Source of the DNA: Falciphora oryzae
Lineage: Eukaryota > Ascomycota > Sordariomycetes > Magnaporthales > Magnaporthaceae
NCBI GenBank assembly: GCA_000733355.1
Contig: JNVV01000002.1
Location: 2,809,007-2,873,006, forward strand
DNA length: 64,000 nt
Direction of reading: 5' to 3'
Of the stretch, positions 12,723-24,219 are shown one piece after another. The position numbers and the translations under genes are program-made. Within the stretch, counting starts at the first letter, position 1, and each line of letters starts with the position of its first letter. The notes beneath the pieces are model-generated. The model made no database searches. It saw nothing but the letters and a program-made list of their open reading frames with translations, and was not told the origin of the DNA.

Positions 12723-13633
12723 ATGAAGGCATCCGTTATTGCTCTGGCGCTGGTGACGGCGGTCTCAGGACACTGTGAGTCCGCCCTTGAAACCCTGTTG
12801 CCTCGATCCTTTACCAGGGGTCCGCTATACCATAACTAACCCAATACCATCCCAGACACGTTCCCCAAGCTGTCGGGCACCAACGACTGGCAGTACGTGC
12901 GGCGGACGGCCAACTGGCAGTCCAACGGGCCGGTGCAGGACGTCAACAGCCAGGCGATCCGGTGCTTCGAGAACGGCGGGCGCAGCACGGCGTCGACGTA
13001 CGGCGTCCAGGCGGGCGGCTCCATCACCTTCCAGTCGGCCCCCAACATCTTCCACCCCGGCCCGCTCAGTGGCTGGATGGCCAAGGTGCCGGCGGGCCGG
13101 ACGGCCGCGTCCTGGGACGGGTCCGGCCAGGCCTGGTTCAAGGTCTACCAGGAGATGCCGACGGGGAGCAACGGCGGGCTGCAGTTTGCTAGCAACAGTG
13201 AGGCCTTCTTTTTGAGTTGGGTGCTTAGTTGGTGTGTTCAAGTCGGTTTTCTGACATCTTCTGCTCTACGACAGACAAGGCGTCGGCAACGTTCACCATC
13301 CCGAGGTGCATTGAGAGTGGCGAGGTAAGCAAACTATTATTTGAGACTATAAGCCTACCGACCCTTTTGCTCGGCGGCGACTAAAAATCGGCTCCCTCCC
13401 AGTATCTCTTCCGCATCGAGCACAACGCCCTGCACGGCGCCGGCTCGGTCGGCGGCGCGCAGTTCTACATCTCGTGTGCCCAGATCAACGTCTCGGGCGG
13501 CAGCGGCGCCAAGAAGCCCTCGAACCTCGTCTCCTTCCCCGGCGCCTACAAGGCCACCGACCCGGGCATCCTGATCAACATGTACAACGCCAGGAGCTAC
13601 ACCCCGGCCGGGCCGGCCGTCTTTACCTGCTAG
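12723..13633 (+). CDS. AA9 lytic polysaccharide monooxygenase (former GH61), no CBM
   Basis: Four exons (12723-12774, 12856-13197, 13275-13324, 13403-13633) encode 224 residues. The signal peptide MKASVIALALVTAVSG is followed directly by His17, which becomes His1 of the mature enzyme; the first intron falls one base after that codon. His1, His84 (NIFHPGPLSGWMAK) and the tyrosine of AQFYISCAQI would form the type-2 copper histidine brace. Other family marks are YLFRIEHNALHGAG and the near C-terminal PGILINMY. The enzyme oxidatively cleaves cellulose or other beta-glucans outside the cell. No carbohydrate-binding module follows: the protein ends PAGPAVFTC. It is convergent with the next secreted-protein gene, 265 bp away. 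Confidence 0.95.
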
Positions 13634-13898
13634 ACGGGTGGTGTCGGTGAGCATCTATAGCCTGCTGTGGCGACTCGGCATGATTCCGCCCGTCTGGTAC
13701 CTGCTTCTTGTATATAGGTAACCGCAGTAGGTGGACCTGCATCCGGGCACGTGGGCTATGTGCGAGGCTGAGGCTCTAAGGGAAATAGGTTGTGGATTAT
13801 CAAGTAATTATTTCTCTATGCTAGGAAAGTAACGATCATCCAACATCTCCAGCCTCTTCTTTTATAGCCTATAAAGCTGCACATTATCCCTCCCCCCC

Positions 13899-14440
13899 TT
13901 ACTCCCGGATAACCAGGCTGGTGGTCAGGCCGCTGATGGTGAATTCCTTGGCGCCGACGTAGCTCTGGGTGCCGAGGTTGTCGGTCTTGAAGTCGCCGCT
14001 GGAGAAGGCGTGCGAGCCGTGGATCTTCTGGACGCCCCTGGTCCAGTCCGAGGTCCAGGTGATGCCGAACGAGGCGGGCTTGCCGGCGCCCTGCTGCTCG
14101 AAGCTGAAGACGGCGTTGGGGTCCGCGCACGGCTCGTCGGGCACCGTCGGGATCGTGCCGGCAGCTTGGGTCCGCGCGCTGCAGATCAGCGGCGCGGATC
14201 CGCGGGAGGAGCGGACCTCGAAGGTGTAGCTGGGGAGGGTAGAGAAGGGATGTCAGTGACAGGGCACAAGGGGGTTCATCGAGCGGGATAGGGCGAGGCG
14301 GCATACAAGCAGGTGGTGCCGCGGGGCTGGCACTGCAGGTTCGTGACGGTGACGAAGACGTTCTCCGGGGCCTGGCGCGGCTCAATGGCCATGCCGGCGG
14401 CGGCCGAGAGGAGAAGGGTGGCGGGGGCGATGAACTTCAT
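13899..14440 (-). CDS. Small secreted protein of unknown function
   Basis: Two exons (14440-14307 and 14229-13899) joined over a 77-nt intron give 154 residues. The N-terminus MKFIAPATLLLSAAAGMA is a clear signal peptide, cleaved before IEPRQ. The mature part has four cysteines (QCQPRGTTC, PLICSAR, EPCADP) and ends FTISGLTTSLVIRE. I do not recognise the family. It shares orientation to AA9 as a convergent neighbour, which may only reflect chance. Its own promoter carries a TATA-like element about 140 bp upstream. The start is the first ATG with a signal peptide; a longer N-terminal reading has none. Confidence 0.8.
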
Positions 14441-15863
14441 CTTGGGAACTAAGCGAAGGATCTGATGGGGTGGAAGAAGAGGTTCCTGCCAAGGCCGGTG
14501 TGTCCTGTTGGGATGCTGTGCAGGCGTGGGTGCTGTTCGAGACAAGATCTATCAGCCGGAGACGAGGAATATGGCCAATATTTATACAGGTGTTAGAGGG
14601 CGAGGTGTATGTCCGCCACCTGCCCTGCCTGATCCTGGACCCGTGGGATACGAGCATCGCTACAGCCTCCTCAGCCCTCGCCGGAGAAATCATCAAGGTC
14701 GCAGTGGTGCCTGCAGAGGGCGCCTAGCCTGAGCGTAACCATCCATGCAAGCCCTGTCACGACCGGGCTGGCGGGTCTCTGGGGTTATTCCTGGTGTAGG
14801 GTAGCATAGCTCGAACGACATCCGCATATCGGGATAGGTCTCGCGGATTAGGCGGGCATCAGTACTCCGGCAGGCGAGCTGACAGCCCAGCAGGAGGTGC
14901 TGAGGTGCCACCTCGTGTTGGTGGCGGTGGTGGATTCCCCCAGAGGAGGCGATCACTAATAGGGATTAGGGATTAATTCGGCAGGACGACGTCCTCCTTC
15001 TCTTGCCATGCGTATACTACGTTGTCCTCTGCAAGGCCTCCCTGTAAGCGACTCCTCGTGTATCAGTGAGCCGATGTAACTTTGACGCCGGTCCTGCCGT
15101 GGAGGTCTTCAGCCGCGGTCGGGGAGAGACAGGGGATGCAGGTCAGATTCGCCGCGATCCCGCCGCTCGCCGGCGACGGCCAAGCCACGTTGCTGTCGCC
15201 CCTGCAGCGTCAGCAAGAGCGCCATGGCCACCTCAAAATGACCATTTTCAAAGCGGTCAAGACAAGGCATCGAATCGTTACACGATGCATTGCACGTCGG
15301 TCCCATTATTCGCCTCTGCTCGTGGTAGAATGCACTGATGGAGGCTCGAATTCTCGGAAATCTCGGCGAGCACAACGACGGCACGGGTCTTTTCTTCCCC
15401 ACAAATCACCACGGCTTTTCCCAGGCAGCAGCAAATGTAAAATTGACTCCAGATTTAAGCTTGATTGGCGAAGCCATCACGTCATCTCCTACTAATCTCC
15501 CCGGCCGGCGCTCTCTCCCGCCAACCGCCGTCCCCGGCTCGTTCCATAAGCCGCTCCTTGCCCCTTTCTGGTGCCAGATAAATCTCGTGTTACTGGGAGC
15601 CAATCAGCGCCACTCCCACCGACACTTATACGAGCAGACCCAACCACGGCCATCAGATTCTGTTGTTCCCCAGAATGGAAATAATGGGCCAGCTCGTCTA
15701 CGCCGCTAGACCGGAGGAAGGACAATTCCAGTGGTGCCAGCCGCGGGAAATAATTATCTGCAGACCCCAAGGTCGCAATATCTAGCTCTGCTCCTGCGGG
15801 CTTTTAATGAGAGCTGTGGCTTCAATCTCTCCTTCGTGACCCTCTCGACCTCCTCCATCGCCC
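14441..15863. other. Intergenic: promoter of the secreted protein, transporter 3' flank
   Basis: No gene is supported. It contains the TATA-like element at 14579-14586 and two telomere-like TAGGGAT units at about 14959-14974, too few to call a telomere remnant. Confidence 0.4.
14579..14586 (-). promoter_or_regulatory. TATA-like element of the small secreted protein gene
   Basis: TATAAATA on the minus strand, about 140 bp upstream of the ATG at 14440. Called on sequence and spacing only. Confidence 0.45.
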
Positions 15864-18404
15864 TCACTGCTTCTTGGAGTCGGCAGCTGCCGGGGCCGAC
15901 TCGTTGGTCTTGGTCATGAACATGTCGTCGCTTTCCAGCTTGTACTTTGACGACTGCCGGGCCGTGACCCCGCGTTGGAACATGATGTCCAGCTCGCCAA
16001 AGGTTCGGCCCTTGGTTTCGAACAAACGGAAATAACCCCAGATGAGGGTCAAAGTGGCGACGCTTGCCCAGAAAAAGGCCTTGGAGGGGACGGGGGAGTC
16101 AACATTGAGTCGGTGGTCATCAAGGTCAGAGTCCAAGAGGTGAGAGTGTTTTGTTTTTTTGGCATACCGTCTTTCCCTTCAGATTCCAGTCGCCGGGAGC
16201 CACCATTTTTGGCTGCAGAGGTTGTTAGCGCACTTTTATGCAAACAGATCACCAGGTCAGAATAGGGCAAGAGTTCTTACATGCAGCGTGCCGCCACCAA
16301 TAATATTACCAACATAGTAGGTGCTTCGAGCTAGCACAACGGTCTGTGTCCGCAGGCGGGTAGATCCTATTCATGACTCCTGATTAGCAACAGCGGGACG
16401 GATACGGTAGATTTATACCGTTGAAGAAGTTGAAACTCCTACCAATCTCAGAGATCAGAGTGTAGATGATTGGTCCTATTCCCCGTTACTCCAAGGTTAG
16501 TCTTCGTTATCCCGCGGACCCTACTCGCGGAAGCGAGATAGTGATCCTGGGGCTCGATACTGACCAACTGTTAGGCTGTAGACACCAAGCCAAACAACGC
16601 AGAGCAAGCTTTGACCCCAGGCGAGTGGCAAGTTCTGCTCAGGAAGCGCCAGAAATCCGATGGTCCAAAGAATGGCAACCAGGCCAGAGAAGCCCGTGAG
16701 CCAGATGGTCCGCCGGCCAACCTTGTAGATAAAGGCCCAGGAGAAGCAAGTGCCGATGAAGGCAATCGCGGTCCCGCCGAGACCGATGTAGTAGGCCGTC
16801 TGGTCCGGGATCCCCGTCTGCTGGAAGAAAAAGGTGCCCTGGTAGCACAGCGCGCCGCCGTTCGTGATCTGCGAGAGGAAGCCCATGCAGGCGATCTCTG
16901 TGCGGCGGCGGTTGGTGCCGCGGAAGGCGTCCCAGTAGGTGGCGCCGGCGCGCTCCTCGAGCTCGATCTTGTTCGTCTGCACCATCATGGCCAGCGTCTC
17001 GTCCAGGTGGGGATGCTCGTGTGGCTCCGAGAGGCGCTCGAGCGAGCGCTTGGCCGCTTCGAGCCGGTTGGTGCGCACCAGGTGCCAGGGCGATTCGGGG
17101 GCGAGCCAGGCGGCTATGAAGAGAGGGACCGGCCAGACCCACTGGACCGCAAACGGGATCTTGTAGCTCCACTCGTCCCCCCGGTTGACCAGCCCCGCGA
17201 GCACGCCGGCGCTGATGAACTGCCCGACGCACCAGCAGAGGTTGACGTAGGCTGTTAGGTAGCCGCGGATGGCCAGGGGCGTGACCTCGCTAGCGTATGC
17301 TGGGCCCGTCGTAGCGAAGACGCCCCAGGGGATGTTGCAGAGGATCTGGCCGGCGAGCTGGGTTTGGACGTTTGGGGCGAAGAAGACGACGAAGATGAAG
17401 CCAGCAAGAGCCGTGAGCGAGAACATGATGACCTTGCGATGGCCGTATTTCGAAGTAAAATATCCGTTCAACAAAGCCCCGAGAATATTTGCGAGGGCGC
17501 TAGAAACTGTTGACAGGGTTGCCAAGGAATGTCAGTGTGCTTGTTTACATACAAACCACTTCCGGGACTGGCTGATTATTGGGAATTTTTCATACTTTGG
17601 AAGGCCTGTTGTTTCTTCAGTCAGTCTGGTGCTGAAAGGAGAAGAGTGACCCCAAAACGATATTTCGAAACTCCTCCGGACTGGGGGTAGGGGGAACACG
17701 ACGGAAGGATATAACATGTGAGAAACAGGAGTTCAAACCTGTTGCCAGCCACTTGAAATCTGGAAGCTGTAAAGGAAATAAGAAGCCATGTTAGGTATCA
17801 TCTACTTACAAGTTGGGGTATTTTAACAAGGTTTCGACGTTGAACTTACCCGCGCTCTTCGTTAAGGTATTCTCCATATTTCTTTCGAAACTCAGGATAT
17901 CTGGACGGAATCTCGGGGTCAGTTCTTTTGTCCTAATCACGCTGTGGATGACTTGGGGAAGCTTATACGCCGGGAATGGTTGGGCATGGATATAGAGTGA
18001 AAGTCAACCGAAGAGGCGAGGGAACCAAAAAATTCAAACTCCACTGCCACACGTACCCGAAGAAAGATGAAAGAAGGGCCACGTCATAGCCTGGTTTCGA
18101 GATGGCTGTATTAGTCTCCTTGGACATCTTGGTCAATAATCTCCGTGGCCGGCTCACCTTCCATGATGACCGTGCAAGAGATCAGGATACTCCAGAACGC
18201 GGCACGCTTGTACGTCTTGAAGCCCTGGACCAGACCCAAGCTGTGCTCTCGCCTGGTGCCTTCCTGCGCCTCCGAGTTGAGCACCTTGTCGTCGAGGCCG
18301 GCATCGTTGAGCCGCGCGAGCCGCTGGTTCGCCCCTCCCTGCTCGATGCGCAGGTCGTCTGCGCCCCCGGAGTCGGCAGCCGCCGGCCTTACTTCGTTGG
18401 GCAT
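15864..18404 (-). CDS. MFS sugar permease, maltose/alpha-glucoside type, with a 10-nt microexon
   Basis: Ten exons (18404-18158, 18090-18057, 17900-17850, 17766-17739, 17605-17596, 17506-16565, 16475-16443, 16366-16281, 16212-16168, 16079-15864) sum to exactly 564 codons, 563 residues, the normal size. Motifs in order are SCTVIMEGYDVALLSSFFG, GFQISSGWQQ, KYGHRKV (loop 2-3), PESPWHLV, SLTVGPIIYTLISEIGSTR, TQTVVLARSTYYVGNIIGGG and ETKGRTFGELD. These place it among fungal proton:sugar symporters near the MAL-type alpha-glucoside permeases; the exact sugar is not readable. Exon 5 is only 10 nt, and without it the core helix is out of frame. The last acceptor is AAG rather than YAG and is the weakest splice call. 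Confidence 0.9.
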
Positions 18405-19283
18405 TGTTGGCGATCCCGTTCTCCGTCGGTGTTGTGAGTGATTTGGAGAGTGCCTCCCAGGACACCACCGAGACTCTCCTCAGACAGGGTCGATGGCCGT
18501 CTTATGAAAGCGGCAACTCCTGGACCAGCTTCACCCCTGCTCCTTCTCCGCATTCCCCCTCACTCGACGTGCCACCCAATCACGGTGCACACGGGTGCCG
18601 GGATGCGAGCTCGCGCATGGCGTTATGTAGATGCCAAAGCGGCACCGGTGGAGAGAATGGTATCCCGGATAGAGACACCATCCCATCGGGCCATTGATGG
18701 CCTGTAAGAACGGCCTATGCGGGTCTCGGCCGGGCTTGGTGCGCAGCATGGCGCTGCAGGCCGGCGGGAGTGGCCAGCGAAAGTGATGTGGGAATGATAC
18801 AGGAGGATGTTCATTGGTGGAAGTTCCGGAGTCTGTAGCCCTGGGGTGTCATCGAAAGAAGCTAACCCGTTGGTCGAGCGGTTTGGGGTACGGATAAAGG
18901 ATGGCCGTGCAGGTGCGGGGAACTGGGGGATAGTCGGCCATGGTTGGTGCGCATCCAGCTAGGATCCGAATGCCAGCGTGATGAGAGACGACAGGCAAAA
19001 TGATTCGTTGGGTATTTGAGACGCCCCTGGTGCAGTTGGTTGAAGCATCTAATACCCGACGGGATCTCGTAAACGAGTTCGTGTGCATAGCTGAATGCGT
19101 GACCATGACCGGGCTTTGGCTGTGTTGAGCGCGGCGTGATTTCAGGTGGCACAAAGTGAATAGCGGGCAGTGAGAATGAGGAACGATGCTGAGGTTTTAG
19201 GCTGAATGCGGCAGAATGAGACTCTGTGCTCGAACTGAGCTCATCCTTCCTTCCAACCCTTCTGGATGAGGCGTTGAAATAGA
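18405..19283. other. Intergenic: sugar permease promoter
   Basis: No gene or recognisable element beyond short shadow ORFs. Base composition falls steadily towards the AT-rich MITE-like element at 19284. Confidence 0.4.
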
Positions 19284-19518
19284 GGGCCTGTCCTAGACTA
19301 GCGGTTTTTTTGTTTTTTTTTTTTGGTTTTTTGCTAAATTTTTTCTAAAGATTGAGGGCCTTGCATTAAAAAGGAAGCATATGAAAAGAATTTGTATTAT
19401 TTAAAACCGCATCCATATTAATTCGTTTTTGCTATCCTGCCTTTGGTGTTGATATATTTTAGAAAAAAGTTGAGCAAAAAACCAAACAACCAAAAAACTG
19501 TTAGTCTAGGACAGGCCC
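19284..19518. mobile_element. MITE-like element, 235 bp, long terminal inverted repeats
   Basis: Both ends begin GGGCCTGTCCTAGACTA reading inwards. The similarity continues imperfectly for about 65 bp per side through T-rich sequence (TTTTTTGCT then TTTTTTCTAAA). The left and right flanks both read AGA (19281-19283 and 19519-19521), a candidate 3-bp target duplication. The interior is very AT-rich against a GC-rich genome and has no ORF of note. It is therefore a non-autonomous inverted-repeat element; the transposase superfamily cannot be told from this copy. Confidence 0.8.
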
Positions 19519-19933
19519 AGAGTTGCCACCGTGCAGGTGTGGTCGACGTGCTGGCTCTCAGTCTCAACCATTCATTATTGATTTTGTTTAGGTACGTTTC
19601 CCGGGCTTGGCTTCAAACACTATAGATGCGAGATGCTGGTCCAAGTACTCAAACTACTTAGAATATCGGCATCGTTCGGCCCGAGCCGAAGCCCGAGTGC
19701 TACTGGAGTTGCCTCGATCTAAGAAAAGGCTGCCCCTTGGAGGAAGCAAAGGTTTAACTAGCTCGACATTTATAGAAATTTAAAGCAATTCTTCAGGTCA
19801 CTTTATCCAGTTAACATTTAAGCGTCTATTATTATACAAATCTGTCTTATGGAGTGAAGATTGCAACCAAAAATGACTCCGAATCCAATCCCGTTACGCC
19901 TATGAAGGTTCAGGCTCTAGCAGTGAGCACTCT
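19519..19933. other. Intergenic between the MITE-like element and the SDR gene
   Basis: AT-richer sequence with no ORF of note; it includes the 3' flank of the minus-strand dehydrogenase gene. Confidence 0.4.
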
Positions 19934-20799
19934 TTACCAAGGGTAAACACCGTCCTTGTGCAGGATACCCTTGCCCTCATCCGCATCACGCTTGCCCTCG
20001 ATAATGGTGAGTATCGTCTGCCCCGAAACGGCGGGGTCGCCGGCACCACCCCACCCGTTGCGAGCGTCCTCGGAGTTGCCGCGGAGCTCGGAGACGACAA
20101 AGCCCGGGCACATGACGAAGATCTTGGTCTTCTGCTCCGGGAAAACGACCTTCTCAACCACCGACACCATGTTCAACGCGGCCTTGCTAATAGCGTATGG
20201 TATACCGCTTTCGCCAAAGGGCTTGTAGGCTTCGGTGAGCGTGGGGGTGCCGGTAATGGAGCCCATCCCGGACGAAACATGGATGATGCGCGGGTCAGCC
20301 GATTTGGCGAGCAGGGGCCTGAACTTGCGCGACGCGGTGTAGGGGCCAGCGACGTTGGTCATGAGCACGGCCTTGAAGGCGTCCTCGATGCCCGCGTCCA
20401 AGACCACCTCGCCGGCCTCGTTCTTGATGAAGCCGAGGGCGCCGTTGTTGACGAGCACGTCGAGGCGGCCAAACTTTGCGTCGACGGCCTTGACGGCGGC
20501 GTCGACCGATGCGAGGTCGGTCACGTCGAGCTGCAGCGGCGAGACGGTGCCCTTGAGCTCGCCCGTCGCCTCGAGCTTGGCGACCGCGTTCTGGGCCTTC
20601 TCGAGGCTGCGCCCCGTCACGAAGACATGGAACTTGTCCGAGGCGCTGGCGATGACCTTGGCAGACGCAAAGCCGACGCCGACGTTGGCGCCTGGGGGTT
20701 GTCTTGCGGTTAGCTTCTGAATGCCGCATCAGGAGAGATGGGTTCGTGGGTGGACCGTCGCGGCTCACCAGTGATCAGGATAATTGTCGAGGGAGCCAT
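19934..20799 (-). CDS. Short-chain dehydrogenase/reductase, unknown substrate
   Basis: Exons 20799-20769 and 20691-19934, joined over a 77-nt intron, give 262 residues, a classical SDR length. The Rossmann motif TGANVGVGFA spans the splice junction and validates it. Later come LDVTD (adenine-ring contact), NNGALG (variant of NNAG), HVSSGMG (catalytic Ser) and the catalytic pair in PYAISK, followed by CPGFV. NAD(P)H-dependent oxidoreduction is secure; the substrate is not. The closest style is that of fungal carbonyl-reductase-like SDRs. No biosynthetic cluster surrounds it. Confidence 0.92.
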
Positions 20800-21911
20800 C
20801 TTGATTACGTTGCGCTGGTTCAGGGCTGAGAGTCTTGCAGCTGGAGCCGGAGGGAAGTGGTGATTGTCTGTCGGGAAAGAGAAGAGTGGTCTGGTGGTGG
20901 ATGCGTCTTCTTCAGGTCGCCGGGAACGAGGCGGGATACATGTTTAAATATTCGCAACTTTGGGCCATCAGCAAGCAGTGGATTCAAAGAGTCTACCTGA
21001 GGTCCAAGTCATGCTCCGTCGATTTTACGGGAGTTAACGACATGAATTCCGGAACGGGTAGCCGTATCGAGGACGGTGTAGCTGACGGAGACATGACTTG
21101 GCGCCACGTGCATTAAATCCGTGGTCCCGTCGCATCGGGATTACGCAGCCGCCAAAAGCCCGGCCCGCCAAGGTCAGCCACGCTGCACCAGCACATCCTG
21201 AGGCGTAATGCGGTATGCCATCACCAATGCACGCACGAATTTACATGCCCTCCAGATACGAGTGCCAGAGCGAATTTGAATGCGGACCTAGGTGAGAATT
21301 GGAACACGAACCCAAATGCGAATTCAAATACGCGAATTCAGGTGTGAGTTCGGTTGCGCAAGTCCTATCTAGACTAACGCTCTTGTCTTTGATATCTGGC
21401 CTCGCAGTAGGGGCGGGGACGGAGACACAATCGGCCTATCCATCCTCCCTCCCCGCAGTCTGCGCGTTCCTTTGCATGCATTTATGTGTGCTACCTACCT
21501 AGGTACCTTCGTAGGTACCTGGGTTCCCCTAGAATCCCCAAAGCCAAACAAAGGGTGCACCCATTCCCAATTAATCAGCCTCCAAGAATCCATCTGACAA
21601 ATGGACGACGGTTACGGCCACGTAACATATCTATTCCCTCTGACCCCGTTGATTCTAACTGTAAATGCTTCCGTTGGAGTTCGGAAGATCACCGTCGGTC
21701 CGCCTATTGGGCCGGCTGGGGGCCGCAGGCCACCCGGTGATTACAAACCTAGCGCGTTTGTCATCATATAGACAGCCAATAGCTAGGGAGATAGCTTCAA
21801 CTAGGATGGGCACGCCTTGCCGCGCGGGCAAGGGAGCGTGAGGGAATGCGCAAGGGGTTGGGTTGGCGATCAACACTGTAGACCGTATCCTAAAACATAA
21901 GAAGCCTTGGT
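20800..21911. other. Intergenic with degenerate GAATTC-rich short repeats
   Basis: Between about 21230 and 21345 there are several degenerate units around GAATTYRAATRCG, and near 21490-21520 the palindromic TACCTAGGTA / GTAGGTACCT motif common in fungal intergenic DNA. No gene is supported. Confidence 0.45.
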
Positions 21912-24056
21912 TCACCATCCAAACTTCTCCACCGCGATCCTGACATCAACCCCGTCTCCAATAGCGGCGGCGCAGACGTTGCGCACCTCCCGGTTCATGC
22001 CGTCCGGCCCGGAGACGACGACGCCGACCCCACCGGTCTCCGCATCGGGGGAGGCCTGGCTCTGGTAAATCCACTTCCGCACCAACCCCGCCGTGTCGGG
22101 CCTGCCAGCCTCGTTTGTCGGCTCCGGCACGACGAGGTCAAGCCCCGCCTCGACCAGCTCGTCCAGGCGCTCTTGCGGGATCCAGTCCGCATGCGAGCGC
22201 GACCGCGTCACCCACAAGAGGTGCACGCGTTGTCGTCCTGGCTGAGCTGCAGAAACAGGGGCTGGCACCGACAGCGGCTCGTCCTCCGAGTCTATCGGGT
22301 TGGCCTCTCCAGTTTCGTACAGCCGCTGGTCGTCGAGCAACAGAGCCGCGGCGAGGCTGTAAACCACAGCGATTCCGCTTCCACCAGCCACGAGAACCGC
22401 TGTGTCGCTAGCTCGAAGCATATCCAGGGCCTCGCAAGAGCCGTACGGCCCGTCGAGCCGAACGCGGAGACGGACAGGGTCAGAAGGGTGGGACGGCGAC
22501 GATGTCGACGCTCCTAGCCTGCGTGCGTGCTCAATAAGGTCTTTGGTGAAGCCAGAGTGCGTCCGGATGAGAAGATTGAACCAAGCATGCATGGGTTTGC
22601 TGACAGTGACATCTCCACCTCTCCTCCTCTTAGCTATTTCATCATCTTCGGGACTAGGGAGACTGAAAGGGGCCCCAGACGCGATTGTGAAGGGATGTGT
22701 CTGGAGCGCATGTGTCCTACCCAGAGCTGGGACGGTAACAAAGACATGATCTGTGGGCCGCCAACCAGCAGTGATGTCTTTGTGGCGGAAGAATCGCGGG
22801 AAGACAGATCGCAGACCCGAGCTCGAAGAAGCCGAGGGGCAAGGGATGTCCCAGTCGGCAGACAGCATGAGTGTCTCGCCGTCCTGGAGGATGCAAACGT
22901 CGGCATTGAGACTGGTAGACTTGAGTTTCAGGCGCCACACAGCGCGGTCAAGTGCAAAAATGAGTAGCGAGAGAATAACGTAAGGGCGGGAGGTGGGGAA
23001 GTGAAAGAAAAGAAACACCAGCGCGACCAGCTGGAGTACGACGTGGGTAGCCAAGAACAACTCATAACACCGTTGTCGAATCGATGCCAGAGACGACAGG
23101 TAGAGGAGCTCGTACGGAACGAAGGTACCGAAGCCAAGCAGGATTAGCGGGTGCGTAAAGTACTGCCACGGAGTGACCGGGTTTAGCCACGGAGGCGCCA
23201 GCACGAACTGGAAAAGCAGCATGCCGCCCATGTGCATAACCGCCGCAAAGCACATTAGCTCTCCGACTCTTCTGTGGAAGATGTTCAAGGCTTCGTAAGA
23301 GCGTCCGGTCAGGAGTCTGATGGGTTGGTTCTTGGCGGCCAGGAGGTAGAGTAGGGGCAAATTGACGACGAAGACGAGGCCAGCCCGATCTGCTGGGACA
23401 AAAGAGTAGGGTCCGCTCAGCGGACAGCGGAAAAGAAAGAAAAACACGTTGATGCCAACCCAGGCCAGAACGGAGATGGACACGACGTTGGATGGCAGAG
23501 CGCGGTTGATGATGGGAATAGGCCGTGGCTGGTATGCGAGCCAGCCGCGGAATCGACTGAAGGCGGTCCTGCGACTCCTCAATCCTCCCAAGATACCCCG
23601 AGATGGGTAGCGTACGGGCAAGCGCAGCAGCGGATGTCGTTCGACGTCAACATCCTCCTGGCGGTTATCTTTGTATGGCACTAGAGGGCTCGCCGTCCCG
23701 CTGATGGTGCTGCTGGATGACGAAAACGTGTCGCCGTCGGCGGGCTGCGGTGTCGAGCTCCCAGAATTTCCGCTTAGAGAACGGACCCGGGCAATGCGTT
23801 TTCTCCATTTCCTCCTGTCGTGGCTCCTTCGGTACCAATGGGCAGCGGCGAAGGTGAGGAGCAAGAGCACCATGGCAATGTTGTATGTGGCGATGATTAT
23901 GCGACCCTCGAGCAGAGTGCGAATCAGGTCGGCGACGTATGCGCGGTTGCGAGGGTCCCGGATGGGATTTGTTTTGTCATGGGCAACAGCGACGGCTGCC
24001 TGGATCGAGCCTCGCAGCGACCACGGCAGCCATTCTGCCACTCGCATGCTTTCCAT
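21912..24056 (-). CDS. Ferric reductase-like transmembrane flavocytochrome (FRE family)
   Basis: One intronless ORF of 714 residues. A first membrane segment lies near residues 50-72, then a Ser-rich loop, then the ferric-reductase core. Four histidines at 261, 275, 338 and 352 give two pairs spaced by 14, as needed to ligand two haems across the membrane. The FAD motif HPFTIAS is near 454, and NADPH-binding marks GPYG and VAGGSGIA are near 540-560. The C-terminus VEKFGW is the usual FRE ending. It would reduce extracellular Fe(III) (or Cu(II)) with cytosolic NADPH. A perfect head-to-head pair of iron GATA-factor sites lies about 165 bp upstream, which supports an iron role. Plasma-membrane location is inferred. 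Confidence 0.93.
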   Translation of the reverse strand: MESMRVAEWLPWSLRGSIQAAVAVAHDKTNPIRDPRNRAYVADLIRTLLEGRIIIATYNIAMVLLLLTFAAAHWYRRSHDRRKWRKRIARVRSLSGNSGSSTPQPADGDTFSSSSSTISGTASPLVPYKDNRQEDVDVERHPLLRLPVRYPSRGILGGLRSRRTAFSRFRGWLAYQPRPIPIINRALPSNVVSISVLAWVGINVFFFLFRCPLSGPYSFVPADRAGLVFVVNLPLLYLLAAKNQPIRLLTGRSYEALNIFHRRVGELMCFAAVMHMGGMLLFQFVLAPPWLNPVTPWQYFTHPLILLGFGTFVPYELLYLSSLASIRQRCYELFLATHVVLQLVALVFLFFHFPTSRPYVILSLLIFALDRAVWRLKLKSTSLNADVCILQDGETLMLSADWDIPCPSASSSSGLRSVFPRFFRHKDITAGWRPTDHVFVTVPALGRTHALQTHPFTIASGAPFSLPSPEDDEIAKRRRGGDVTVSKPMHAWFNLLIRTHSGFTKDLIEHARRLGASTSSPSHPSDPVRLRVRLDGPYGSCEALDMLRASDTAVLVAGGSGIAVVYSLAAALLLDDQRLYETGEANPIDSEDEPLSVPAPVSAAQPGRQRVHLLWVTRSRSHADWIPQERLDELVEAGLDLVVPEPTNEAGRPDTAGLVRKWIYQSQASPDAETGGVGVVVSGPDGMNREVRNVCAAAIGDGVDVRIAVEKFGW

Positions 24057-24219
24057 GGCCCGGAGTGCAGGATTTCGTACGTCGGAATTTGGGGGCCGAT
24101 GGCCATGGAGAATGGCGTCTCGGGTCCTTTCGAGGACTTGGGAGGCAGGCGAGGTGACGGGGAGACAAAGAAGGATAGATCTGGTAGTGTGTCGCCAGGA
24201 GGTGGGAAAGGCAGGATCC

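Noticed and set aside
14955..14980. Interstitial telomere-like TTAGGG
   Set aside because: Only two imperfect units; expected by chance.
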